This document shows, one piece after another, positions 1-5,416 of a stretch of DNA of 8,460 nt. This stretch comes from Spirochaetia bacterium (GTDB lineage: Bacteria; Spirochaetota; Spirochaetia; Treponematales; Breznakiellaceae): the NCBI GenBank assembly GCA_025997655.1, contig BNUW01000108.1:1-8460 (forward strand), read 5' to 3'. Both the position numbers and the translations under genes were made by a program. The notes beneath the pieces were generated by a model. It was not told the DNA's origin and made no database searches. It saw nothing but the letters and a program-made list of their open reading frames with translations. Every line of letters starts with the position of its first letter. The first letter of the stretch is position 1.

Positions 1-977
1 GCATCGGCAAAACACTCCGTCAGAACCCGCCCCTCCCCGGCAGCCTTGCCGGCCTCGTCCAATAACCCCGCCCCCCGGAGCAGCGCCTGGGCCTTACGGA
101 GGGCGGCATCCTCTTCCAGGGCCTTCAGCTTCCGTTCCAGTTGGGCAGCCTTTTCCACCAAGGCCAGTACCCCCGCGCCGATTTCCGCCACCGGAACACT
201 GAGGGCATGGGAAACGGTTTCGGCGTTTCTTCGCAGCACCCTGCTATCCCGCAGTACCCGCCGCCCGGCGATAAAGCTGACCCTGGTCATGCCTTTGTAC
301 TTTTCCGCCCCCAGAACACGCAGCATCCCAATTTCACCGGTGGCGGCCAAATGGGTTCCGCAGCAGGGGGAGAAATCATTCCCCTGAATCTCCACCACCC
401 GGATCACCTCCTCCCCCTTGGGGGGTATCTTCCGCAGGGGAAAATCCTCGACCCGTTCCGGCGGGCAGCGGTGGATGATCACCGGCTGATTTTCTTCAAT
501 GGCGTCCGCCACCGCCTCTTCCACCGCGAGGAGGGTTTCTCCGGTAATTTCCTTGGTATTCACGTCGATGGTACACGGATGGGATCCATCCGCAACATCC
601 TCCCCCAGATGCATGGAAACCGTGGGCGCCCCGGTCATCCGGAGTATGGTCCCCGAAAGAAGGTGCTGGGCGGTGTGGAGTACCGTAAAATCCCGCCGCC
701 GCACCCGGTCAAGGACCAGTTCCGTCGGTCCGGGCTTCAACTTTTCCCCGTCCCCGCTGCTTATTATATGGAAGATTTCGCCGTTTTTTTCCTGTACATC
801 CAGCACCGGGATCCCGTTGATGCTCCCCCGGTCGCCGCTCTGGCCGCCCCCCTCGGGGTAGAAAACCGTGGCGTCCAGGATCAGGGCAAGCCCATCGTTA
901 TAAGGGCGGATTTCCAGAATGTTCGCGGTGTAAGATTCGGCGGTAGGGGTCTCGTAATAGGCTTTGCGGGTTTCCAT
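1..977 (-). CDS. alaX: AlaX-type alanyl-tRNA editing protein, 3' end beyond window
   Basis: Read on the minus strand from ATG at 977, the frame stays open for 325 codons to the left edge, so the C-terminus is missing. The start is supported by CAGGAG about 7 nt upstream. The N-terminus goes straight into an AlaRS-like editing module: YPEGGGQSGDRG at residues 40-51, the zinc motif HTAQH at 101-105, and the second zinc motif CCGTH at 205-209 followed by LAATGEIG. Most relatives have CGGTH; here the middle Gly is Cys, but the CxxxH spacing is kept. FIAGRR at 235-240 is typical of the family. Residues 270-300 look like a charged coiled coil leading to a DHHA1-like C-terminal region off the edge. 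The aminoacylation core of alaS is absent, so this is a free-standing trans-editing factor that should hydrolyse mischarged Ser/Gly-tRNA(Ala) in the cytoplasm. Family assignment is strong; the exact AlaX subclass is inferred from length. Confidence 0.9.
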   Translation of the reverse strand, partial: METRKAYYETPTAESYTANILEIRPYNDGLALILDATVFYPEGGGQSGDRGSINGIPVLDVQEKNGEIFHIISSGDGEKLKPGPTELVLDRVRRRDFTVLHTAQHLLSGTILRMTGAPTVSMHLGEDVADGSHPCTIDVNTKEITGETLLAVEEAVADAIEENQPVIIHRCPPERVEDFPLRKIPPKGEEVIRVVEIQGNDFSPCCGTHLAATGEIGMLRVLGAEKYKGMTRVSFIAGRRVLRDSRVLRRNAETVSHALSVPVAEIGAGVLALVEKAAQLERKLKALEEDAALRKAQALLRGAGLLDEAGKAAGEGRVLTECFAD

Positions 978-1017
978 GGGGCGGCTCCTGTTGTTTGTTA
1001 CTTCGGATTCCCTCTTG

Positions 1018-1046
1018 TTGTCAAGGTCCTTCAAATGCCCTAAACT
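1018..1046 (+). promoter_or_regulatory. Promoter of Uma2 copy 1, leaderless geometry
   Basis: TTGTCA (1018-1023), 17 bp, TAAACT (1041-1046), then six bases to ATG at 1053. A normal start point, 6-8 nt past the -10, would fall on the start codon, and there is no Shine-Dalgarno sequence. The same block is conserved in front of the other two Uma2 genes. The -35 also reads TTGACA on the minus strand, facing the AlaX gene, but the matching minus-strand -10 is poor. Confidence 0.6.
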
Positions 1047-1620
1047 ATAGGTATGTCGGATCCATTGTTCAGCGAAGCGGAAAAACCACATTATACCTAC
1101 GCCGATTACCTTGCATGGGAAACGGACAAACGGTATGAACTCATGGACGGGACGGCCTATATGATGGCTTCCCCCTCGGTAATCCATCAACAGATAAGCG
1201 GGGAACTTAGCCGCCAATTCAGCAACTTCCTCTTGGGAAAACCCTGTGAAGTATTTTCCGCGCCCCTGGATGTGCGCCTTTTCCCCCGGAAAGACCACAC
1301 CGACGATACGGTGGTACAGCCGGATCTGCTCGTGGTGTGCGATAAAACCAAACTATCCGGAGGGGGTTCCTGTGACGGCGTCCCTGATCTGATGATCGAA
1401 ATCATTTCTCCATCCAATACTGTGCAGGAGCTGTTAAAAAAGTTTAATTACTATCTGGATGCCGGCGTCCGGGAATATTGGGTTGTTAATCCTGATACGC
1501 AAACGGTACAGGTCCATGTTCTGGAAAACGGCCATTTTGTATCCACCATATACAAAAAAGACAGCGCCATCCCTGTTTCGATCCTGCCGGGCTTGGGGAT
1601 TGACCTTAAATCCATCTGGG
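1018..1620 (+). repeat. Uma2 cassette copy 1 (603 bp, triplicated unit)
   Basis: This is the full-length member of a unit present three times in direct orientation (also 3490-4044 and 5767-6366). Aligned by eye, identity starts at the -35 hexamer TTGT(C/T)A and stops after CTGGG, within the last codons of the ORF. Outside these points the flanks share nothing obvious. I see no terminal inverted repeats and no target-site duplication. Relative to copies 2 and 3 it has one extra in-frame triplet (LSGGGSC against LSEGSC and LSKGSC). Confidence 0.8.
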
Positions 1621-1625
1621 GATAA
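1053..1625 (+). CDS. Uma2 (DUF820) family PD-(D/E)XK-fold protein, copy 1
   Basis: 190 residues, a full-length Uma2 (PF05685) protein, a family annotated as putative restriction endonucleases and largely without experimental function. The N-terminal YTYADYLAWE helix (14-23) and RYELMDG (27-33) are family hallmarks. The nuclease-like core has QPDLLVV (89-95), PDLMIEIISPS (111-121), then KKFNYYLDAGVREYWVVNP (129-147). D91, E116 and K129/K130 are the likely metal and catalytic residues, so the site looks intact. There is no signal peptide, so it is probably cytosolic. The ATG at 1053 is fixed by conservation of the upstream block in all three copies. No ribosome binding site is visible; AGG sits only 2-4 nt from the ATG. 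The last codons are TGG GGA TAA, with the stop lying just outside the conserved unit. The gene is divergent from the AlaX gene and has no XRE partner, unlike copies 2 and 3. Confidence 0.88.
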   Translation: MSDPLFSEAEKPHYTYADYLAWETDKRYELMDGTAYMMASPSVIHQQISGELSRQFSNFLLGKPCEVFSAPLDVRLFPRKDHTDDTVVQPDLLVVCDKTKLSGGGSCDGVPDLMIEIISPSNTVQELLKKFNYYLDAGVREYWVVNPDTQTVQVHVLENGHFVSTIYKKDSAIPVSILPGLGIDLKSIWG

Positions 1626-1747
1626 CCGGTTACCGGATACCCGGGAGATGAACCTCCAACGGACCATCCCGGGAGGATGTGTCCCCCATGAACAATGTTA
1701 ATGCGCTCCGCCGTAGTGGTTTGGGTGGGCGCCTTGTATCCCTCCCC

Positions 1748-1782
1748 AAATAAAAAGCCGTTCCGGTTTCCCGGAATCGGCT
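1748..1782 (-). terminator. Rho-independent terminator of the Big2-like lipoprotein gene
   Basis: The hairpin at 1756-1782 pairs AGCCG-TTCCGG with CCGGAA-(T)-CGGCT across a TTTC loop, with one bulged base. Read on the minus strand it is followed by TTTTTATTT (complement of 1748-1756), the classic stem-then-U-tract layout. It lies about 90 nt past the lipoprotein stop codon at 1873. On the plus strand no T-tract follows, so it would not terminate Uma2 copy 1 well. Confidence 0.8.
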
Positions 1783-1788
1783 AACGAA

Positions 1789-1823
1789 GCTATACAACTC
1801 GCTACTGCAACGTAGTGTATAGC
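1789..1823. repeat. Imperfect inverted repeat in the lipoprotein 3' UTR
   Basis: GCTATACA (1789-1796) pairs perfectly with TGTATAGC (1816-1823). An inner CTAC/GTAG pair extends the stem across a five-base bulge on one side, leaving a TGCAAC loop. It stands between the lipoprotein stop at 1873 and the terminator, so in the minus-strand mRNA it would be a second 3'-UTR hairpin. It could protect the transcript from 3' exonucleases or be a repeat remnant. I see no protein-coding evidence in 1626-1872 beyond a 21-codon ORF with poor support. Confidence 0.5.
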
Positions 1824-1872
1824 GTATGGTATGTGCTGTAAAAGTCGGCTACATTAGCACCCAATAACCACA

Positions 1873-3069
1873 CTATCTGGCAAGTGTAAATCTGATTACA
1901 TAAGATTTTTCTTCACCTGCGCTAAGTGTTATATCTTGATAAGAAAATGCTAACGCACTATCTATACCAGTGACATCATCGCGTTTATCAGTATAAACAT
2001 TGGATGATTCCCGCCCATAATGCCCTAGCCAAAGACTATCAACATCTGTTACGCCCTCTACACCTTGGCAGATAAGTCTTAATTTGATTGTAGGCGCATA
2101 ACCATAATAGGTATCAGTCATTAATACACCATACGGTAAATAGGTAAGCGGTGCATAATCGTTTGAACTCATCATGACATCTGCTGCTGCGCCAAACTTT
2201 TGATCGGTTACCGTTACACCGCTTGTATTTTTTAACTTATGGGTAATTTCCAGATAAGGAACACCATTGTCATAAATGAAGGAAGGTTCCAAGGTTAAGG
2301 TAACCCCATTAGATGATGTCTGAACACCATTTGTCATCTGTCCATCAACACCATTCAGGTTATATTGCCAACCCCCGGAACGATATGTTGTTCCTCCCCA
2401 TCTATCAACACCTGTTGAATTTGTGTCTACCTTACCTATTATGTCGATACCACAGTTCGTACCGCTTGCTCCATAACTAGTTGTAGGATTTCTCCACATC
2501 CAGGCAAGGCGATTTGTAGGTTCAGTAGTAAAATTACCTAATTCATAGATTGTTCCAGTATATGCAGAGCTATTGTAATAGAAACCTGCGCTGACCAGAC
2601 GATGATAACTAATGGGAACATGGTAAAAAGGTGTAGGTGGCACTATGTAGATATTCACATATACAGTTTGACCATTGTATGTCACAGATATTCTGACATT
2701 TCCCCATAAAAGAGCATGAACAATGCCAGTTGAACTGACAGTTGCAATATCAGGATTTAACGACGTGTACGTGAATGAATAAGCCGATCCTGCAGACCTG
2801 ACGCTGCTTGAGGGCTCAGCTAACTCAAACAACGCAAGTGCGTCAATTTGAACATCGCCCCCTTCTTTTACGGTTAGCATAGAAGGATTCGGCGCAAGTG
2901 CCGGCTCTAAATCAGCATATTGGTCCACTGAAACCGGGTCTATTTCCGGTGTTTCCGGTGGCACCAGTGTTCCGCCATTACTACCAGTTGGTTGGTTACA
3001 CCCAACAACCACAAATCCGTATGCCAGTACAATACTGAGCATTACCATAAACAAAACATTCTTCTTCAT
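1873..3069 (-). CDS. Surface lipoprotein with a Big2-like Ig domain
   Basis: 398 residues. ATG at 3069 is preceded by GGAGG about 8 nt upstream. Residues 1-23 form a lipoprotein signal peptide (two Lys, hydrophobic core, VVVG) with Cys24 as the predicted lipidated residue, followed by a Gly/Pro-rich tether (25-45). Residues about 64-143 resemble a bacterial Ig-like group 2 (Big2) domain, with the pattern YTSLNPDIATVSSTGIVHAL followed by GNVRISVTYNGQTVYVNIYIV. The remaining ~250 residues (150-398) are rich in beta-strand, aromatic and Asn/Gly residues and look like a second extracellular beta domain, which I cannot assign. The gene is clearly AT-richer than its neighbours, which suggests a different origin. 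It has a near-perfect sigma70 promoter, lies divergent from an XRE regulator, and ends before a terminator at 1748-1782. It is expected on the cell envelope; its ligand is unknown. Confidence 0.85.
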   Translation of the reverse strand: MKKNVLFMVMLSIVLAYGFVVVGCNQPTGSNGGTLVPPETPEIDPVSVDQYADLEPALAPNPSMLTVKEGGDVQIDALALFELAEPSSSVRSAGSAYSFTYTSLNPDIATVSSTGIVHALLWGNVRISVTYNGQTVYVNIYIVPPTPFYHVPISYHRLVSAGFYYNSSAYTGTIYELGNFTTEPTNRLAWMWRNPTTSYGASGTNCGIDIIGKVDTNSTGVDRWGGTTYRSGGWQYNLNGVDGQMTNGVQTSSNGVTLTLEPSFIYDNGVPYLEITHKLKNTSGVTVTDQKFGAAADVMMSSNDYAPLTYLPYGVLMTDTYYGYAPTIKLRLICQGVEGVTDVDSLWLGHYGRESSNVYTDKRDDVTGIDSALAFSYQDITLSAGEEKSYVIRFTLAR

Positions 3070-3106
3070 TTTTAGCCTCCACTAAAAAGTACCTAATTGT
3101 GGTTAT

Positions 3107-3136
3107 ATTATACCCCCTAAAATTATATTTTGTCAA
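3107..3136 (-). promoter_or_regulatory. Consensus promoter of the Big2-like lipoprotein
   Basis: On the minus strand TTGACA (3136-3131), an 18 bp spacer, and TATAAT (3112-3107): both hexamers match the sigma70 consensus exactly. Transcription should begin near 3100 and give a leader of about 30 nt containing the GGAGG site. The AT-rich spacer includes an AAAAT/ATTTT inverted repeat (3119-3131). This is the strongest promoter in the window, so expression is probably limited by a repressor; the divergent XRE at 3166 is the natural candidate. Confidence 0.75.
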
Positions 3137-3158
3137 CACAAAAAGGTGGTAATAATCA
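3130..3158 (+). promoter_or_regulatory. Possible divergent promoter of the first XRE gene
   Basis: TTGTCA at 3130-3135, overlapping the lipoprotein -35 on the other strand, is followed after 17 bp by TAATCA (3153-3158) and 7 nt to the ATG at 3166. The -10 is a poor match. The call rests mostly on the -35 to ATG distance (36 nt), which equals that of the second XRE gene and is within one base of the Uma2 genes. Confidence 0.3.
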
Positions 3159-3165
3159 ACATTAA

Positions 3166-3474
3166 ATGGTGGAGCCAACAGATTATAATGAAGATATGGG
3201 GGAGATAGAGGCCCAAATACGGCAATTGGCGGTTCGTTTGCGGGAAGAGCGGGAAAAAGCCCGTATTTCACAGATGGACCTGTCTTTTCTGGCGGGATTA
3301 TCCCAACATCAGGTCCATTACATCGAAACGGGTAAGCGAATACCGAACTTGTACACGATTTTGAAGATCTGCGGCGCTTTGCAGATAAATCCCGCCGTCC
3401 TTTTCAGCCCTGCGGATGAACAACGCCTAAAAGCGCGGGAAACAGTCATCAACCTGGTATCAAAGTACCTTTAG
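3166..3474 (+). CDS. XRE-family helix-turn-helix regulator 1
   Basis: 102 residues forming one Cro/C1-type HTH domain at about 18-82. The segment VRLREEREKARISQMDLSFL is helices 1-2, followed by AGLSQHQVHYIETGKRIP as the turn and recognition helix, then LYTILKICGALQINPAVLF. The acidic N-terminal ten residues are not part of the fold. Met11 (ATG at 3196) is an alternative start; it has TATAAT six bases upstream. I keep 3166 because the -35-like TTGTCA lies 36 nt upstream, as for the second XRE gene. The nearest Shine-Dalgarno-like string, AGGTGG, is about 16 nt away, too far to be convincing. The gene is divergent from the Big2-like lipoprotein and 50 bp upstream of Uma2 copy 2. It most likely represses the shared intergenic region and possibly its own promoter. 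Confidence 0.85.
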   Translation: MVEPTDYNEDMGEIEAQIRQLAVRLREEREKARISQMDLSFLAGLSQHQVHYIETGKRIPNLYTILKICGALQINPAVLFSPADEQRLKARETVINLVSKYL

Positions 3475-3489
3475 CGTACCCCCTGCGTA

Positions 3490-3518
3490 TTGTTAAGGTT
3501 CTTCAAAAGCCCTAAACT
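3490..3518 (+). promoter_or_regulatory. Promoter of Uma2 copy 2, leaderless geometry
   Basis: TTGTTA (3490-3495), 17 bp, TAAACT (3513-3518), six bases, then ATG at 3525. It is the most diverged of the three Uma2 promoters (TTGTTA for TTGTCA and several spacer changes), yet the spacing and the TAAACTATAGG core are kept. It starts 16 bp after the stop codon of XRE 1, so Uma2 can be transcribed independently of the regulator. Confidence 0.55.
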
Positions 3519-4044
3519 ATAGGCATGCCGGATCCATTATTCAGCGAAGCGGACAAACGGTATGAACTCATGGACGGGGCGACCTATATGATGGCCTCCC
3601 CCTCGGTAATTCATCAGCAGATAAGCGGGGAACTTAGCCGCCAATTCAGCAACTTCCTCTTGGGGAAACCCTGTAGAGTTTTCTCTGCCCCCCTGGATAT
3701 CCGCCTTTTCCCCCGTGAAGACCGTACCGACGATACGGTGGTACAGCCGGATCTGCTCGTGGTGTGCGATAAAACCAAGTTGTCCGAAGGTTCCTGTGAC
3801 GGCGCCCCTGATCTGGTGATTGAAATTGTTTCTCCATCCAATACTGTGCAGGAATTGTTGAAAAAATTTAATTACTATCTGGACGCCGGTGTCCGGGAAT
3901 ATTGGGTTGTTAATCCTGATACGCAAACGGTACAGGCCCATGTTCTGGAAAACGGCCATTTTGTATCCACCATATACAAAAAAGACAGCGCCATCCCCGT
4001 TTCGATCCTGCCGGGCTTGGGGATTGACCTCAAATCCATCTGGG
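3490..4044 (+). repeat. Uma2 cassette copy 2 (555 bp, internally deleted)
   Basis: Second direct copy of the unit at 1018-1620. The 48 bp length difference from copy 1 is fully explained by a 45 bp in-frame deletion near the start of the ORF and the absence of one triplet in the LSGGGSC loop. The left edge is the -35 hexamer and the right edge is CTGGG at 4040-4044. Confidence 0.8.
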
Positions 4045-4061
4045 AGGGAAGTTCTGTTTAA
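3525..4061 (+). CDS. Uma2 (DUF820) family protein, copy 2, N-terminal deletion
   Basis: 178 residues. Compared with copy 1 it lacks 15 residues (EKPHYTYADYLAWET), so MPDPLFSEA runs directly into DKRYELMDG. The deletion removes the family's conserved first helix. In copy 1 the lost segment is bounded by the short repeat CGGA, which suggests slippage or microhomology deletion. The nuclease-like core is otherwise intact, with QPDLLVV, PDLVIEIVSPS and KKFNYYLDAGVREYWVVNP. Whether the shortened protein folds is unclear, but the frame has stayed open, so it may be functional. The C-terminus reads IWEGSSV, with four extra residues and the stop supplied by flanking DNA. It follows XRE 1 by 50 bp and converges on the fibronectin III lipoprotein gene with 25 bp between stops. 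No Shine-Dalgarno site. Confidence 0.85.
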   Translation: MPDPLFSEADKRYELMDGATYMMASPSVIHQQISGELSRQFSNFLLGKPCRVFSAPLDIRLFPREDRTDDTVVQPDLLVVCDKTKLSEGSCDGAPDLVIEIVSPSNTVQELLKKFNYYLDAGVREYWVVNPDTQTVQAHVLENGHFVSTIYKKDSAIPVSILPGLGIDLKSIWEGSSV

Positions 4062-4086
4062 GGGTTTGCTTTAGCTATAACACTCC

Positions 4087-4761
4087 TCACTGTGTCCTTT
4101 CCGCTACAAAAACCCAATAGGGAGAACCCGATATCCAAGCTGTATAATCACCGGAATCTGTTAAATACGGCCTTATATATTCAACAACATCACTTTCGGG
4201 CAGCCCTTTTTCTCTTGCAAAGGATATGACGGCATCTATACTCGGCAGCGTTCTTGTTTCAGCGATACTTTCGTAAGTATAAATGTGATCCTTCCGCATA
4301 TTGTAACTGGCAGACGGGTGGCTTTCAATCCAGTTTACCAAGGCATAGCTTTGAACATACAGGGCAAAATATTTTTCGCTCAGGGTTGTCGTGGACTTTG
4401 CTATCGAATGTCCGCTTTCTCCGGCGGCGTTCAGTGCCGTAACCTTGTACCAATACGCGGTGTTTGGCTGCAACCCGGTATCAAAAAAACCATTAATGGC
4501 GGGGTCATCAACTACCTCATAGGCTCCTGTTTGAGAGACAGACCGGTACACCCTGTAGCTTGCGGCGCCGGTAACGGCAGTCCATGTTACTATGATGTTG
4601 GTAGAAGAATCCGCCGTCACCTGTAACCCCGCCGGCGTTGACGGCGGGGTTACAGGTGACGGCGGGGTCTCTTCTTTGCCTCCATCCGTAGGCTTGTCAC
4701 ACCCCGCCAGCGCCAATGCCGTAACAAAAACGGCTGCAATCAGCCAACGTGCTCTTTTCAT
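4087..4761 (-). CDS. Lipoprotein with a fibronectin type III domain
   Basis: 224 residues from ATG at 4761, which has AAGGA 7 nt upstream. A longer frame opens 10 codons earlier but would place hydrophilic residues before the signal peptide. Residues 1-20 (MKRARWLIAAVFVTALALAG) are the signal, with Cys21 the predicted lipidated residue, followed by an acidic then Pro/Thr-rich tether (22-42). A fibronectin type III domain spans about 41-127, with typical strands PAGLQVTADSSTNIIVTW, ASYRVYRS, TGLQPNTAYWYKVTALNAAGES. The C-terminal ~97 residues are aromatic-rich, with no family I recognise. The gene starts 63 bp after the upstream lipoprotein's stop, so the two probably form one operon. The tether and first FN3 strand are encoded inside a perfect 24-bp inverted repeat. 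Expected on the outer envelope; function unknown. Confidence 0.85.
   Translation of the reverse strand: MKRARWLIAAVFVTALALAGCDKPTDGGKEETPPSPVTPPSTPAGLQVTADSSTNIIVTWTAVTGAASYRVYRSVSQTGAYEVVDDPAINGFFDTGLQPNTAYWYKVTALNAAGESGHSIAKSTTTLSEKYFALYVQSYALVNWIESHPSASYNMRKDHIYTYESIAETRTLPSIDAVISFAREKGLPESDVVEYIRPYLTDSGDYTAWISGSPYWVFVAERTQ
4611..4665. repeat. Perfect 24-bp inverted repeat, 7-nt loop, inside a lipoprotein ORF
   Basis: Arms at 4611-4634 and 4642-4665 are exact reverse complements, from CCGCCGTCACC... to ...GGTGACGGCGG, around the loop GCGTTGA (4635-4641). The arms are GC-rich, so the mRNA hairpin would be very stable. It encodes the Pro/Thr tether and first FN3 strand, residues 33-51 of the lipoprotein. 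No T-tract follows on either strand, so it is not a standard terminator. It also contains an 11-bp direct repeat GACGGCGGGGT (4640-4650 and 4658-4668). Confidence 0.9.
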
Positions 4762-4824
4762 AAAACAATCCTTTGTATGCCCACCGCGCAATTCCGCGTG
4801 ACGGGCTTTGTTTCAGAACTTTTT

Positions 4825-5262
4825 TTAGTCCCCAGGATTGATCACGGGGGCGCTGGTTTTCGTTGCTGTGTATGTTCCCGGGTAACCGGAGTAGTTATTC
4901 AGTATCCCGGTCAATACGGTGCCGTTAATATAGACCGTCCCCAATGTTGGTGACCCAGGATACTCATACAAGGTCGCGGTTCTTTGGTCGGCGGAAAGGG
5001 TGTATGTTCCGCTATCATTAATGGTGTGTCCACTCATTGACCAAGTGCCGGGCCCAACCCAAATGTCATGGCCAGTTGCATTAGAAGGGCTGGTGACACT
5101 GTATGTACCATACAGATCGCTGGTAATGGGGTCACCGCCACCGCCCCCTCCGCCGCCGCCGGTTGAACCGTTGTCGCACCCAACAAGCGCCATTCCCAAT
5201 GCCAGCACGGTTGCTAAAGCAATTTTGCCGAGCATTACCGTCATAACAAACCTCTTTTTCAT
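4825..5262 (-). CDS. Small lipoprotein with a polyglycine tether
   Basis: 145 residues from ATG at 5262, with GGGAG 7 nt upstream. A TTG two codons earlier directly abuts the ribosome binding site and is rejected. The signal peptide covers about 1-28 (MKKRFVMTVMLGKIALATVL, then ALGMALVG). Cys29 is in the lipobox, followed by DNGST and nine consecutive glycines. The mature part (about 100 residues) has short beta-strand-like segments with the motif DLYGTYSVTSP and paired GTY repeats (SGTYTLSADQRTATLYEY, PGTYTAT). This resembles the small beta-sandwich or lipocalin-like domains common in treponemal lipoproteins, but I cannot name a family. It is the first gene of a probable operon with the FN3 lipoprotein. 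It has a good promoter that overlaps an inverted repeat, and is divergent from XRE 2, the likely regulator. Confidence 0.8.
   Translation of the reverse strand: MKKRFVMTVMLGKIALATVLALGMALVGCDNGSTGGGGGGGGGDPITSDLYGTYSVTSPSNATGHDIWVGPGTWSMSGHTINDSGTYTLSADQRTATLYEYPGSPTLGTVYINGTVLTGILNNYSGYPGTYTATKTSAPVINPGD
5134..5160 (-). repeat. Polyglycine (GGN)9 codon tract
   Basis: Nine Gly codons in a row directly after the lipobox region of the small lipoprotein. The codons are mixed (GGC, GGA, GGG, GGT), with a run of three identical GGC. The tract makes a flexible tether. The GGC run is a plausible place for in-frame length change. Confidence 0.8.
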
Positions 5263-5337
5263 AAACAACTCCCTTTTATAGTCCCATGGACTTATAATCC
5301 AGCAGGCAACGCCCGCATGTTATACGACTTATTATCT

Positions 5338-5374
5338 AATACTCATGTTTTGCAAAATATAATACATGAGTATT
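5338..5374. promoter_or_regulatory. Candidate XRE operator: inverted repeat over the lipoprotein promoter
   Basis: AATACTCATGT (5338-5348) and ACATGAGTATT (5364-5374) are an exact 11-bp inverted repeat with a 15-base centre. The centre starts within a second perfect palindrome, TTTTGCAAAA (5348-5357). The right arm lies in the -35/-10 spacer of the minus-strand lipoprotein promoter and the left arm just past its start point. A plus-strand TATAAT (5358-5363) is also in the centre. A dimeric HTH protein bound here would block the lipoprotein operon. The neighbouring XRE gene at 5417 is the obvious source of that protein. Confidence 0.6.
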
Positions 5375-5387
5375 GCACGATAGTCAA
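5359..5387 (-). promoter_or_regulatory. Promoter of the two-lipoprotein operon
   Basis: On the minus strand TTGACT (5387-5382), exactly 17 bp, TATTAT (5364-5359): five of six matches in each hexamer with ideal spacing. Transcription should start near 5352, leaving a leader of about 90 nt before the ATG at 5262. The candidate operator arms flank the -10. Confidence 0.65.
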
Positions 5388-5410
5388 GTATGATTTTTGC
5401 CTAATAGATA
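5381..5410 (+). promoter_or_regulatory. Possible divergent promoter of the second XRE gene
   Basis: TAGTCA (5381-5386), overlapping the minus-strand -35, then 18 bp to TAGATA (5405-5410) and six bases to ATG at 5417. The hexamers are weak. The -35 to ATG distance is 36 nt, the same as for XRE 1. The plus-strand TATAAT at 5358-5363 is an alternative -10, though I see no good -35 for it. Confidence 0.25.
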
Positions 5411-5416
5411 GTATTT

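Noticed and set aside
995..1024. Minus-strand promoter TTGACA-18-TAACAA for the AlaX gene
   Set aside because: The -10 is weak and the predicted start would fall inside the Shine-Dalgarno site, so I do not list it as a feature.
141..1043. 300-codon open frame on the plus strand
   Set aside because: It is the antisense of the AlaX gene, has low-complexity Pro/Gly/Arg composition, and the minus strand carries clear zinc motifs.
1688..1753. 21-codon ORF MNNVNALRRSGLGGRLVSLPK with GGGAGG upstream
   Set aside because: The ribosome binding site is about 12 nt away, the ORF is very short, no family resemblance is seen, and it runs into the A-tract of a terminator on the opposite strand. Probably chance.
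3540..4061. Uma2 copy 2 as a pseudogene
   Set aside because: The deletion is in frame, the core residues and the promoter spacing are kept, and no premature stop is present.
4616..4665. The 24-bp hairpin as an intrinsic terminator
   Set aside because: No T-run follows on either strand and it lies inside a well-supported ORF.
4762..4824. Near-palindrome CGCGCAATTCCGCG between the two lipoprotein genes as a terminator
   Set aside because: Two mismatched positions, no T-tract, and the genes look co-transcribed.
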